The notes: a model not told the origin generated them from the sequence alone. DNA of 22,254 bases from CBIHON01 sp966211965 (GCA_966211965.1 CBIHON010000062.1:1-22254), one strand, 5' to 3'. Positions 1 through 9,019 are shown, numbered from the stretch's first letter. Numbers and translations: made by a program.

Positions 1-54
1 GGTCAGAGTAATTTTCGCAAAAGACCGCGAAAAAAAACTCTGACCCGCCTTTCT
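1..54 (+). repeat. Hairpin repeat array A (one copy, cut by window edge)
   Basis: One copy of the dispersed repeat. Outer arms are GGTCAGAGT (1-9) and ACTCTGACC (37-45). Inner arms TTTTCGC and GCGAAAA enclose a loop of about 8-10 nt, and the tail CGCCTTTC follows. It directly abuts the thiolase stop codon (TAA, complement of 55-57). On the thiolase mRNA it would form a long 3' hairpin that could slow transcription or protect the transcript. The window starts on the first base of the left arm, so further copies may precede it. Confidence 0.85.
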
Positions 55-1251
<1,197 letters not shown>

Positions 1252-1290
1252 GATGTTTCTCCATTTAAAGGGTGATGCGCGTTGGAAAAA

Positions 1291-3084
1291 TTAAGCTGCC
1301 TGTGCCGAACTCGAAACATTGGTTTGATAACTGAAGCGTAATTCCTGCGGATACGGGAAGACATCGTCGACATAGCCGTCCAGGATGCGCTGCTTGCGCG
1401 TCTGCCAGAATTCCGGCGTCAGCAGATCGGCATGATGCTTCAGAAAATATTTTTTCACTTGGGGATTCCCGAGCAGGAATGTGCCGAACTGCTCGGGAAA
1501 CACATCGTTCCTGGCGATCGGATACCAGGGCTCGGCAGACATCTCATCCTCTTCATTGCGCGGCTCCGGTATCTTGCGGAAGTTGCAGTCGGTGATGTAT
1601 TCGATTTCGTCATAGTCGTAAAACACGACGCGGCCATGGCGCGTGACGCCGAAGTTTTTGTACAGCATGTCGCCCGGAAAAATATTCACGCCGACCATGT
1701 CCTTGATGGCATTGCCGTACTCGCGCACGCCATGTTCGAGCGCCTCTTCATCGCCATGCTTTTCGGCATTGGCAAGCCAGATATTCAAGGGAACCATGCG
1801 CCGCTCGATGTACAGGTGCTTGATGATGACTTCATTGCCTTCTTCCTCGACCATCGAGGGCGCGACTTCCTTCAGCTCGGCCAGCAGCTCATCGGCAAAG
1901 CGGGCGCGCGGAAAGGCGACATTCGAATACTCCAGCGTATCGGCCATGCGGCCGACGCGATCGTGTTTTTTCACCAGCAAATACTTTTCTTTGACAATCG
2001 CACGCGAGGTTTCTTTCGGCGCCGGAAAAAAATCCTTGATGACCTTGAACACGTACGGGAACGAGGGCAGCGCGAACACCGCCATCACCAAGCCGCGTAT
2101 CCCGGGCGCCGCCTCGAAGCAATCCGAAGAGTGCCGCAGATGATGCAGGAAATCGCGATAGAACAACGCCTTGCCGAGCTTTTGCAGGCCGAGAATCGTA
2201 TAGATTTCGCTGCGCGGCTTGTTGGGCAGCATGGTGCGCAAGAACTGCACGTAGGCCGAGGGCACTTCCATGTCGACCATGAAGTAGGCGCGCGTGAAGG
2301 AGAACAGGATCGTGATCAGGGCCGGGTCGAACAGCACGGTATCGAGGACGAGCTCGCCCTTGCGGTTGTGCAGGATCGGCACGATGAAGGGATAGGCACG
2401 ATTGCCGTTGATGCGCTTGCCGACCATGTAGGCGCCCTTGTTTCGGTAGAACAGGCTGGCCAAGACCTGGATCTGGTGATTCGGCTCCAGCGGATCGGTG
2501 CCGAATAGCGCACGCAGGCGCGCCTCGACGAACGCTATGTCCCGGTCGAGGTCGGCGAACGGACACTTCAACTGGAAATTGGTGACGATGCGCTTCAAGG
2601 TGTTGCGCAGGCCGTCGCGGCCCGGATAATAGACCCGGTAGGTGGGCACGCCCTGTTCAGCCTCGATGTATTCGGTCGATACCGCCGGCCGCACGAAGAT
2701 GAAATCATTGTGGAAATAGGTACGGTGCAAGATGTTGCAGCACACCGAGTTGAAAAAGGTTTCCGCCAGTTCCGGTTGCTTGTGATCGGTCAGCAGACCG
2801 ATGTAATGCAGCTTGACCTCGCGCCACACTTCGTCGCTCAAGTCGTCCTGTTCGTACTCGTCTTCCAGCACCTGCACGCATTCCTGCACGCGCATGTCGT
2901 AGAAGGAGATCCGTTCCTTGGCCGCAAGCTGAGCGGTTTTCCAGTCCCCGGTTTCAAAGTAGCGCTTGGCATCCTGGCTGGCCTTGCGAAACAACCGATA
3001 GTGCTTGTCGAAACCGTCGAGTATGGTGCGGGCGATGTCGAATGCGATCTGGGACGACAGAAGCTTGGGGAACGCGGCTTGCAT
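1291..3084 (-). CDS. aceK: Isocitrate dehydrogenase kinase/phosphatase
   Basis: A 597-residue AceK, normal family length. It is a bifunctional cytoplasmic enzyme that phosphorylates and dephosphorylates isocitrate dehydrogenase, directing isocitrate to the glyoxylate shunt during growth on acetate-yielding substrates. The N-terminal regulatory half is followed by the kinase-like half. That half has the glycine-rich segment GIRGLVMAVFALP (328-340), the ATP-binding Lys347 in FKVIKD, GDMLYKNFG (471-479) with the catalytic-loop Asp, and FYDYDEI (488-494). The ATG is preceded by AAGG at about 7 nt. Upstream (3105-3275) is a triple hairpin-repeat array separating it from the dehydratase gene. The thiolase follows 39 bp downstream. 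No aceA or aceB is in the window, so this is a stand-alone aceK rather than the enterobacterial aceBAK arrangement. Confidence 0.97.
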   Translation of the reverse strand: MQAAFPKLLSSQIAFDIARTILDGFDKHYRLFRKASQDAKRYFETGDWKTAQLAAKERISFYDMRVQECVQVLEDEYEQDDLSDEVWREVKLHYIGLLTDHKQPELAETFFNSVCCNILHRTYFHNDFIFVRPAVSTEYIEAEQGVPTYRVYYPGRDGLRNTLKRIVTNFQLKCPFADLDRDIAFVEARLRALFGTDPLEPNHQIQVLASLFYRNKGAYMVGKRINGNRAYPFIVPILHNRKGELVLDTVLFDPALITILFSFTRAYFMVDMEVPSAYVQFLRTMLPNKPRSEIYTILGLQKLGKALFYRDFLHHLRHSSDCFEAAPGIRGLVMAVFALPSFPYVFKVIKDFFPAPKETSRAIVKEKYLLVKKHDRVGRMADTLEYSNVAFPRARFADELLAELKEVAPSMVEEEGNEVIIKHLYIERRMVPLNIWLANAEKHGDEEALEHGVREYGNAIKDMVGVNIFPGDMLYKNFGVTRHGRVVFYDYDEIEYITDCNFRKIPEPRNEEDEMSAEPWYPIARNDVFPEQFGTFLLGNPQVKKYFLKHHADLLTPEFWQTRKQRILDGYVDDVFPYPQELRFSYQTNVSSSAQAA

Positions 3085-3104
3085 GGTTTGGCCTTATGTT
3101 TAAG

Positions 3105-3275
3105 AAAGGCGGGTCAGAGTTTTTTTTCGCAGTTCTTTGGGAAAATTACTCTGACCTCCTCTGATTAAAAAGGCGGGTCAGAGTTTTTTTCGCGGTTCTT
3201 TGCGAAAATTAATCTGACCCCCTCTGACAAAAGGCGCGTCAGAATTTTTTCGCGGCTCTTGCGAAAAAACTCCCC
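3105..3275 (-). repeat. Hairpin repeat array B (three tandem copies, inverted)
   Basis: Three tandem copies in the opposite orientation to arrays A, C and D. They start with AAGGCGGGTCAGAG at 3106 and 3170, and with the degenerate AAGGCGCGTCAGAA at 3231, a period of 61-64 bp. Copy 1 keeps both outer arms. Copy 2 has AATCTGACC in the far arm. Copy 3 has lost most of its far arm (ACTCCCCCT). The array fills nearly the whole gap between the aceK start and the dehydratase stop. It would therefore lie in, or directly upstream of, the aceK 5' leader. Confidence 0.9.
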
Positions 3276-3279
3276 CTTA

Positions 3280-4209
3280 TCAGGTTTTCCAGACCGCTAG
3301 TTTAGCCATATCCACGCCGATCCCGCCGCAAACCACGATCAGTGGCCGTTTGAAGAACGCCAGTGCCGGCAAATTCCGGTAAGCCACGGCCAGCGCCGCG
3401 CCGCATGCGGGCTCGACCAGGGTGCGCATATCGTCGGCGAATTGCAGGCAGGCCTTGACCGCCTGGGCGTCGCTGACGATCACGCTTTTCACCGGATGAC
3501 GGCGGGTCCAGTCGAAGGCGGTTTGCGCGACGCGCCGGGCGCCGAGCGTCGTGGCGATCGAGCTGATGGCCGGCAGGCTGACCAGTTCGCCGGCCCGCAC
3601 CGCTGCATGCAGGGAAGCGGCGCCTTCGGTTTCCGCAGCGATCAAAGGTACCTGCGCCATGCCGTTGCGATGCAAGCCCTGCAGGATGCCGCACATCAAT
3701 CCGCCGCCGCCAACCGAGCAGATGACGGCGTCGAACTCGACTCCGATGGCATGGCTTTGCGCCACGGCTTCGTCGATCAGGGTCGCGTTGCCGTCCCAGA
3801 TATCGGGATGATCGAAAGGCGGCACATACACCGCGCCGGGCTGCGCACACAGACGCAAGGCTTCTTCATTGGTTTCATCCCACACCATGCCGTACACGAT
3901 CACGGTGGCGCCAATGTCGCGGATCTTTTGCCGTACCGATTCGTGCGTGGTGTGCGGGACGAGGATGGTGGTGGGCACGCCAAGCGCGGCGCCCGCCACC
4001 GCTGCCGCGAACCCGGCATTGCCGCCGGACGGGCAAACCAGGTGGCGTGCGCCTTTGGCGACTGCGCGCTGGCATAGCAAGCCGATGCCGCGCAGCTTGA
4101 ACGAGCCGGAGGGCTGGGTGTTTTCCATCTTCAGCCAGACCTGCTTGTCGAGGGCGCTGGAGAGCCCGCTGTGTCTCAGCAGCGGGGTTTGAATATGCAA
4201 GGCATTCAT
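3280..4209 (-). CDS. PLP-dependent serine/threonine dehydratase family protein
   Basis: A 309-residue fold-type II PLP enzyme, in the size range of single-domain L-serine/L-threonine dehydratases with no C-terminal ACT domain. PSGSFKLRG (33-41) holds the Schiff-base Lys38. SGGNAG is the phosphate/carboxylate loop, VGGGGLMCG the phosphate-binding glycine loop, and the C-terminal motif is CGGIGVD. It probably deaminates serine or threonine to pyruvate or 2-oxobutyrate; racemase activity is an alternative. The ATG lies in an A/T-rich stretch with no clear Shine-Dalgarno. It is 56 bp downstream of isovaleryl-CoA dehydrogenase on the same strand, and the gap contains a T8 tract (complement of 4223-4230). 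That could be a weak terminator, so operon membership is uncertain. Family assignment is strong; the substrate is not. Confidence 0.88.
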   Translation of the reverse strand: MNALHIQTPLLRHSGLSSALDKQVWLKMENTQPSGSFKLRGIGLLCQRAVAKGARHLVCPSGGNAGFAAAVAGAALGVPTTILVPHTTHESVRQKIRDIGATVIVYGMVWDETNEEALRLCAQPGAVYVPPFDHPDIWDGNATLIDEAVAQSHAIGVEFDAVICSVGGGGLMCGILQGLHRNGMAQVPLIAAETEGAASLHAAVRAGELVSLPAISSIATTLGARRVAQTAFDWTRRHPVKSVIVSDAQAVKACLQFADDMRTLVEPACGAALAVAYRNLPALAFFKRPLIVVCGGIGVDMAKLAVWKT

Positions 4210-4251
4210 TTCAAATTTTCATAAAAAAAATCGACGGACGCAGCGTGCGCT

Positions 4252-4263
4252 ACGGCCGGCCGT
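4252..4263. terminator. Weak terminator-like GC palindrome plus T tract after ivd
   Basis: A perfect 12-bp palindrome ACGGCCGGCCGT starts just beyond the isovaleryl-CoA dehydrogenase stop. On the minus strand it is followed, about 20 nt later, by eight T (complement of 4223-4230). The distance from stem to T tract is too long for a classic intrinsic terminator, so this is only a possible attenuation point before the dehydratase gene. Confidence 0.25.
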
Positions 4264-4265
4264 TG

Positions 4266-5450
4266 TTATTTGGTTTCCGCAAACAATTCGCGTCCGATCA
4301 GCATGCGCCGGATCTCGCTGGTGCCGGCGCCGATCTCGTAGAGCTTCGCATCGCGCCACAGGCGTCCGGCCGGGTACTCGTTGATGTAGCCGTTGCCGCC
4401 CAGCGCCTGGATCGTTTCGCCGGCCATCCAGGTGGCTTTCTCGGCCGAGTACAAGATGGCGCCTGCTGCATCCTTGCGCAAGGCCCGTACCGCTTCCGGC
4501 GTGGTCGCGCGGTCGCAAGCCTGGCCGACCGCATACACGTAGGCCTTGCACGCCATCATAGTCGAATACATGTCGGCCAGCTTGCCCTGCATCAGTTGGA
4601 ATTCGCCGATCGGCTGGCCGAACTGCTTGCGGTCGTGGACGTAGGGAACCACCACATCCATGCAAGCCTGCATGATGCCGAGCGGCCCGCCGGACAGCAC
4701 GGAGCGTTCGAAGTCGAGCCCGGACATCAGCACGTTGACGCCCTTGCCGAGACCGCCCAGCACGTTTTCCGCCGGCACTTCGCAATCCTGGAACACCAGC
4801 TCGCCGGTATGCGAACCGCGCATGCCGAGCTTGTCGAGTTTTTGCGCGATGGAAAAGCCCTTGAAATGCTTTTCGATCAGAAAGGCCGTGATGCCGCGCG
4901 GACCGGCTTCCAGGTCGCTCTTGGCGTACACCACCAGCACATCGGCGTCGGGGCCGTTGGTGATCCACATCTTGGTGCCGTTCAACACCCAGCGGTCGCC
5001 CTTCCAGTCGGCACGCAGCTTCATGTTGACAACGTCGGAGCCGGCGTTGGGCTCGGACATCGCCAGTGCGCCGATGTATTCGCCGCTGATCAGCTTGGGC
5101 AGGTAACGGGCTTTTTGCTGCTCCGTGCCGTTGCGCTTGATCTGGTTCACGCACAGGTTGGAATGCGCGCCGTAGGACAGCCCGACCGAGGCCGAAGCGC
5201 GCGAAATTTCTTCCATCGCGATGATGTGAGCAAGGTAACCCATGGCCGCGCCGCCATAGCTTTCGTCGACCGTGATGCCGAGGATGCCCAGGCTGCCCAT
5301 CTTTTTCCACAAGTCCATCGGAAACTGGTCGCTGCGGTCGATTTCGGCAGCGCGCGGGGCGATTTCAGCCTGCGCGAATTGCTGGACGGTTGCGCGCAAT
5401 GCGGCGATGTCCTCGCCATGGTCGAAGCTCAAGCCGGGTAGGTGCATCAT
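4266..5450 (-). CDS. liuA: Isovaleryl-CoA dehydrogenase
   Basis: A 394-residue FAD flavoprotein of the acyl-CoA dehydrogenase family. It oxidises isovaleryl-CoA to 3-methylcrotonyl-CoA in leucine breakdown. MSEPNAGSD (131-139) and WITNGPDAD (162-170) are flavin-binding motifs. The catalytic base is placed as in isovaleryl-CoA dehydrogenases, at Glu248 in LDFERSVLSGGPLG. The position used by medium-chain enzymes (YEGT) reads IGAGT and lacks Glu. This pairing separates the enzyme from ordinary acyl-CoA dehydrogenases. The start has GAGGA 5 nt before the first of two adjacent ATGs. A palindromic probable LiuR operator is 50 bp upstream, and the liuR gene is next. The partner genes liuB, liuC and liuD are not in the window. 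Confidence 0.95.
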   Translation of the reverse strand: MMHLPGLSFDHGEDIAALRATVQQFAQAEIAPRAAEIDRSDQFPMDLWKKMGSLGILGITVDESYGGAAMGYLAHIIAMEEISRASASVGLSYGAHSNLCVNQIKRNGTEQQKARYLPKLISGEYIGALAMSEPNAGSDVVNMKLRADWKGDRWVLNGTKMWITNGPDADVLVVYAKSDLEAGPRGITAFLIEKHFKGFSIAQKLDKLGMRGSHTGELVFQDCEVPAENVLGGLGKGVNVLMSGLDFERSVLSGGPLGIMQACMDVVVPYVHDRKQFGQPIGEFQLMQGKLADMYSTMMACKAYVYAVGQACDRATTPEAVRALRKDAAGAILYSAEKATWMAGETIQALGGNGYINEYPAGRLWRDAKLYEIGAGTSEIRRMLIGRELFAETK

Positions 5451-5499
5451 CTGGTCCTCACGCTATTGATTACAAAAAGGTGTGAAATGATATCGTCAA

Positions 5500-5521
5500 T
5501 TGACGTTTACGTAAACGTCAA
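5500..5521. promoter_or_regulatory. Probable LiuR operator upstream of isovaleryl-CoA dehydrogenase
   Basis: A perfect 22-bp palindrome with half-sites TTGACGTTTAC and GTAAACGTCAA, extended one more pair by A5499/T5522. It lies 50 bp upstream of the liuA start. On the minus strand its internal TTTACG is 17 nt from TATCAT (complement of 5487-5492), which could be -35 and -10. Binding here would then cover the -35. The second palindrome at 6121-6136 shares the core. The operator function is inferred from position and from the MerR-type LiuR gene next door. Confidence 0.75.
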
Positions 5522-5533
5522 TAAAACTCGCGT

Positions 5534-5570
5534 AAAAAAGCCCGTTTTTCTCTCCGGGGACGCACCGGGC
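5534..5570 (-). terminator. Intrinsic terminator-like hairpin after liuR
   Basis: Read on the minus strand, GCCCG (complement of 5566-5570) pairs with CGGGC (complement of 5540-5544) across a long loop of about 21 nt. TTTTTT (complement of 5534-5539) follows directly. It is placed between the liuR stop and the liuA operator, so it would separate the two transcripts. The stem is short for its loop. Confidence 0.4.
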
Positions 5571-5594
5571 GCCGGCATGCGGCCCGGCCCTGGC

Positions 5595-6062
5595 TCAGGC
5601 CGCTTCCTTGTTGCGGCCGCCGGCCGTCTTTTTCGCCGCCGTACCCGAGACCGTTTTCTGCGCCGGCTTGGTTTTTGTCGCTTTGCCATCCTCCAGCATG
5701 CGCTTGCACTCGGTCTCGTGCGCTATGATTTCGGCCAAGGTCACTTCCAGGTCCTCGCGCTGCTGTTCCAGCATTTCACGGTGCTGCCCCAGCACGGCCA
5801 GGAACCGTTTCAATTGAGCGGTCGAATCGGTTGGGGACTCATACATATCGACCAGGCCTTTGATTTCGGACAAGGTCAGACCGAGGCGCTTGCCGCGCAG
5901 CGTCAGCTTGAGACGGGTGCGTTCGCGTGCGCTGTAGACCCGGGTGCGGCCGCCGGCGCCTTCGCGCTTCGGGCTGATCAGGCCCTGGTCTTCGTAAAAG
6001 CGAATCGCACGCGGCGTGATGTCGAATTCGCGCGCCAGTTCGGTAATGGTATAGGTTGGCAT
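5595..6062 (-). CDS. liuR: MerR-family regulator, LiuR type
   Basis: A 155-residue MerR regulator. The N-terminal winged HTH reads YTITELAREFDITPRAIRFYEDQGLI (4-29), followed by RVYSARERTRLKLTLRGKRLGLTLSEI. A long coiled-coil dimerisation helix covers about residues 90-125, and the tail is Lys/Ala rich. It lacks the conserved metal-binding cysteines of CueR/MerR sensors. The start chosen is ATG at 6060-6062 because MPTYTITEL is the usual family N-terminus; the open frame extends further upstream without homology. LiuR proteins control leucine/isovalerate catabolism in proteobacteria. Here the gene sits directly upstream of isovaleryl-CoA dehydrogenase with palindromes before both genes, which fits autoregulation. 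The Shine-Dalgarno is weak. Confidence 0.88.
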   Translation of the reverse strand: MPTYTITELAREFDITPRAIRFYEDQGLISPKREGAGGRTRVYSARERTRLKLTLRGKRLGLTLSEIKGLVDMYESPTDSTAQLKRFLAVLGQHREMLEQQREDLEVTLAEIIAHETECKRMLEDGKATKTKPAQKTVSGTAAKKTAGGRNKEAA

Positions 6063-6120
6063 GGTGGGCTGTTTTAAGACTTTGTTTAACAAGAAACGGA
6101 ATTTGTGTTTAAAATTGCAG

Positions 6121-6136
6121 TTTACGTTAACGTAAA
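6121..6136. promoter_or_regulatory. Probable LiuR operator in the liuR/MBL divergent promoter region
   Basis: A perfect 16-bp palindrome TTTACGTTAACGTAAA, 58 bp upstream of the liuR start and 120 bp upstream of the MBL-hydrolase start. It shares TTTACGT and ACGTAAA with the palindrome at 5500-5521. On the minus strand TTTACG is 17 nt from TTTAAA, the same geometry as at the liuA site. It may regulate liuR, the divergent hydrolase, or both. Confidence 0.7.
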
Positions 6137-6256
6137 GCCTATTGTAGGCGCGCCTGCAAGAAATGTGAATACACCGGTCGATGCCGAAAATCCGGACGGC
6201 GCACGCTGCAAGAAACCGATCCCCAAACCACGCCCAATTTTCCGGAAGCCGCGCCC

Positions 6257-7318
6257 ATGAACGCACTCGAATCGCAACTCGATTATCCCTTCGGCGAAAC
6301 CTTGCCAGAACCCGGGGCCGCCCATCAAATCGCGCCCGGCCTGTTGTGGCTGCGCATGGGCTTGCCGTTTGCGCTCAACCATATCAACTTGTGGCTGCTG
6401 GAAGACACCTTCGAGGGCGAAAGCGGCCCGCGGCGCGGCTGGACGGTGATCGATTGCGGCATCGCCACCGATGCCACGCGGGCCTCCTGGGAAGCTGTTT
6501 TTTCGAATGTGCTGGACGGCTTGCCGATCGTGCGCGTAATCGCGACCCACTGCCATCCCGACCACGTCGGCCTGGCGGATTGGCTGTGCAAGCGCTGGAA
6601 CGCGCCGCTCTGGATGACCGCCGGCGAATACGCTTTCGCGCGCATGATGTCGGCTGCGCTGCCGGGCGTGGAAGGAACCGCGATGCTGCCGCATTTCCAG
6701 CGGCACGGCTTGAATGATCCGGCCATGCTGGAGCAATTGCAGGGCCGCAAAAGCTATTATCCAAGCCTGGTGCCCTCCGTGCCCTCGTCCTATACCCGCT
6801 TGCAGGACCAGCAGGTTTTCCGCATCGGCAGCCATGCGTGGCGGGTGATCACCGGCTTCGGCCACGCGCCGGAACATGCCGCGCTGTATTGCGCCGAACT
6901 GAACCTGTTGATCTCGGGCGACATGGTGCTGCCGCGCATTTCGACCAATGTGTCGGTGTTCGCAATCGAACCGGAAGCCAATCCGGTCCAGCTCTATCTC
7001 GATTCGCTGAGCAAGTTCAAGGACTTGCCGTCCGATACGCTGGTGCTGCCCTCGCACGGCAAGCCGTTTCACGGCCTGCATACGCGCATCCAGCAGCTCA
7101 ACGACCACCATGCTGAGCGGCTGACCGAAGTCGTGCAAGCCTGCGCGACACCGCAATGTGCTGCCAGCATCGTCCCCATCATGTTTCCGCGCACGCTGGA
7201 TGCGCATCAACTCACATTTGCACTCGGCGAGGCGCTGGCGCACCTGCATAAGCTATGGTTCGAAGGCATCTTGCGGCGCGAATTGGGACCCGACGGCGTG
7301 ATACGTTTTACGGTCTGA
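6257..7318 (+). CDS. MBL-fold metallo-hydrolase (glyoxalase II/LACTB2-like)
   Basis: A 353-residue metallo-beta-lactamase-fold hydrolase. The first metal motif is THCHPDHVG with His98, His100, Asp102 and His103. Further ligand candidates are His203 in GFGHAPEH, Asp222 in ISGDMVLP and His267 in PSHGKPFHG. The set is consistent with a di-metal hydrolase, cytoplasmic since no signal peptide is seen. The substrate is unknown; thioesters of the acyl-CoA or glutathione kind are typical for relatives. GGAAG precedes the ATG by about 8-10 nt. It is divergent from liuR across a shared 194-bp region with a LiuR-like palindrome. I infer that it may belong to the same regulon, for example as a thioesterase or detoxifying step, but no direct evidence shows this. 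Confidence 0.85.
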   Translation: MNALESQLDYPFGETLPEPGAAHQIAPGLLWLRMGLPFALNHINLWLLEDTFEGESGPRRGWTVIDCGIATDATRASWEAVFSNVLDGLPIVRVIATHCHPDHVGLADWLCKRWNAPLWMTAGEYAFARMMSAALPGVEGTAMLPHFQRHGLNDPAMLEQLQGRKSYYPSLVPSVPSSYTRLQDQQVFRIGSHAWRVITGFGHAPEHAALYCAELNLLISGDMVLPRISTNVSVFAIEPEANPVQLYLDSLSKFKDLPSDTLVLPSHGKPFHGLHTRIQQLNDHHAERLTEVVQACATPQCAASIVPIMFPRTLDAHQLTFALGEALAHLHKLWFEGILRRELGPDGVIRFTV

Positions 7319-7814
7319 TTATTTACCTCAAGTTACTATTTCTCTGAAACTGCCGTCGCGTGTTTACGTGGCCTCTTCCGCTTTGCCGACATTGCTCGGC
7401 AGTTGGTGACCGGAAGTGAACAAAGGCGGAAATCCATTGCGAACCAATCCTGCAGTTGTCGCTCTAAAAATGCACATGCCGGTTCTACTTTTCGTGGCCG
7501 GCTTTGCATTTGTGCTTCGCCCCGTCTGTTTGCCTTGAGAGTGAAAATCCAGTCTCGCTCGAAGCCGGCGGAACCTGAAGTGCAATAACACATGCGGGTG
7601 CACGGCCATGGTCAGCAAGCCGGCAATCGGCTCTTCCCGCACTATAACCAATGGTATATGTCGATGTTAAACACGTTGGCGGTATATTGATTTGCACGAG
7701 TCTCATTGGCGATAAATCACTTGGGCCGTTTTTGTCCGGTATCTATGCGGTCACAAAAAGTCCCTGTCGCGTAGAGACTGACTGTCACGTCACGTCATGG
7801 AATAGTTCAGTCTA
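7319..7814. other. Gene-free intergenic region, nothing recognised
   Basis: About 500 bp between the MBL hydrolase and the XRE-like gene. Short open frames on the minus strand (7336-7593, 7364-7651) have no recognisable motif or clear ribosome site, and their composition is not convincing as coding. No tRNA, array of repeats or transposase trace was recognised. The A/T-rich part around 7640-7800 probably carries the promoter of the downstream XRE gene. Confidence 0.5.
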
Positions 7815-8231
7815 ATGAACCCATCGATCGAACGCACAAATTTCAGCGAACGCTTGCAACAAGCGCTAAGGAATGCTGATTATTCTCCCGATAGTCCAAC
7901 CCAATTAGCACGTGAATTCAACGTTCGCTTTTCGGGGCGTCCTATTACCGTACATGCCGCGCGCAAATGGATAGTGGGGGAAGCAATTCCAACTCAGGAA
8001 AAATTGCGCACCTTGGCGCAATGGCTGGGCGTGCCGGCTGAATGGCTGCGCTTTGGCGGGGACCAATTTCAGGGCGAGCGCGGAGGAACGAGAAACGCCG
8101 CCGACCTGCCGGGACGGCTCGATTCCGCCGACGTCAAGTTGATCGCCGACCTCCAACATCTGGATGAAGATTATCGGATGATCGCGCGCGAAATCATCCG
8201 CATGCTGGTACGCATCAAGCGGCAGAAGTAA
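7815..8231 (+). CDS. XRE/CI-like HTH transcriptional regulator
   Basis: A 138-residue protein with an N-terminal lambda-repressor-like HTH. The segment from PTQLAREFNVRF through VHAARKWIVGEAIPTQEKLRTLAQWLGV (about residues 28-73) has the HTH pattern with the typical WLGVPAEWLRFG end. A low-complexity linker follows, then a C-terminal helix (DLQHLDEDYRMIAREIIRMLVRIKR). No peptidase or metal motif is seen. The target is unknown. The start ATG lacks a clear Shine-Dalgarno. The last 17 bp, including the stop, overlap the 3' end of the convergent BtuF-like gene. Related solitary regulators occur widely in Oxalobacteraceae, as I recall, without assigned function. Confidence 0.7.
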   Translation: MNPSIERTNFSERLQQALRNADYSPDSPTQLAREFNVRFSGRPITVHAARKWIVGEAIPTQEKLRTLAQWLGVPAEWLRFGGDQFQGERGGTRNAADLPGRLDSADVKLIADLQHLDEDYRMIAREIIRMLVRIKRQK

Positions 8232-9006
8232 GCACGCTTCGCATGTAGCGTAAACCCGCTATCGCACGGCTGCCGTACCAGGACAGCATTTCCCCGTCGA
8301 CCAGCAGCACCGGCTTGCCCCACTGTTTTTCCAGCGCGTCGGCATGCTTTTCCGTAAAGCGATAAGGCTCGCTCGACAGCAGCACCTGGTCCACCGATTG
8401 GAGCAATTGCTCCGACCACTTGAATTGCGGATAGCGCGCCGTACCGGGCGCAAGCCATTGACGCCAGCCGATCAGGGCCAGCATTTGTGCGATATAGGTG
8501 TCGCGCGAAACGGTCATCCAGGGATCTTTCCAGATGCAATACAGCACCCTGCGCGGGACCGGCGTGGGCACGGCGGCCAAGGCCGCATATTCTTGCTCGA
8601 ACGCGGCGCATAACGCTTCGGCTTGGCGGCTGGCGTTGAAGATGCCGCCGAGCAGCCGATACAGCGCCAGGTTGTCGGCCGGCGCCAGCGGATGCGTCAC
8701 GACAACGTGCGATACGAACTCTGCCAGCGCATCGACCGTCGGCTTTTCATTTTCATCGATGTTGACGATCAAATGAGTCGGTGCCAGGTTGCGGATTTTT
8801 TCGATGTTGACGTCCTTGGTGCCGCCGACTTTGGGAATCGACCGGAGCAGCTCAGCGGGATGAATGCAAAAGCCGGTGCGGCCGACCAGTTGCGAAGCCA
8901 GGCCGAGATCGCATAGCAGCTCGGTGAGCGAGGGCACCAGCGAGACGATGCGCGGCGGCGCTGTGATCGGCCTGTGCCGGCAGCCGGCGGCGTCGATCAG
9001 GTTCAT
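8215..9006 (-). CDS. Leaderless BtuF-like helical-backbone metal receptor protein
   Basis: A 263-residue protein of the periplasmic-binding-protein 2 (BtuF/FecB) type. PPRIVSLVPSLTELLCDLGLASQLVGRT is the hallmark N-terminal lobe, KVGGTKDVNIEKIRNLAPTHLIV follows, and VLYCIWKDPWMTVSRDTYIAQML lies after the linking helix. The start at 9004-9006 is chosen because it precedes the domain directly and follows the SDR stop by 13 bp; the longer frame overlaps the SDR gene. No signal peptide or lipobox is present, so it is apparently cytoplasmic, and no ABC permease or ATPase is nearby. It may bind cobalamin, a haem-like ligand or another metal complex inside the cell. Function is unknown beyond the fold. 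It is probably co-transcribed with the SDR. Confidence 0.8.
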   Translation of the reverse strand: MNLIDAAGCRHRPITAPPRIVSLVPSLTELLCDLGLASQLVGRTGFCIHPAELLRSIPKVGGTKDVNIEKIRNLAPTHLIVNIDENEKPTVDALAEFVSHVVVTHPLAPADNLALYRLLGGIFNASRQAEALCAAFEQEYAALAAVPTPVPRRVLYCIWKDPWMTVSRDTYIAQMLALIGWRQWLAPGTARYPQFKWSEQLLQSVDQVLLSSEPYRFTEKHADALEKQWGKPVLLVDGEMLSWYGSRAIAGLRYMRSVLTSAA

Positions 9007-9019
9007 ACGCAAACTGCCT

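Noticed and set aside
3105..3275. Tandem repeats considered as a CRISPR array
   Set aside because: The about 61-bp units follow each other without unique spacers, each unit is itself a large hairpin, and no cas gene is present.
7336..7651. Short minus-strand frames as a decayed transposase
   Set aside because: I could not recognise any transposase motif or terminal repeats, so no mobile-element claim is made.
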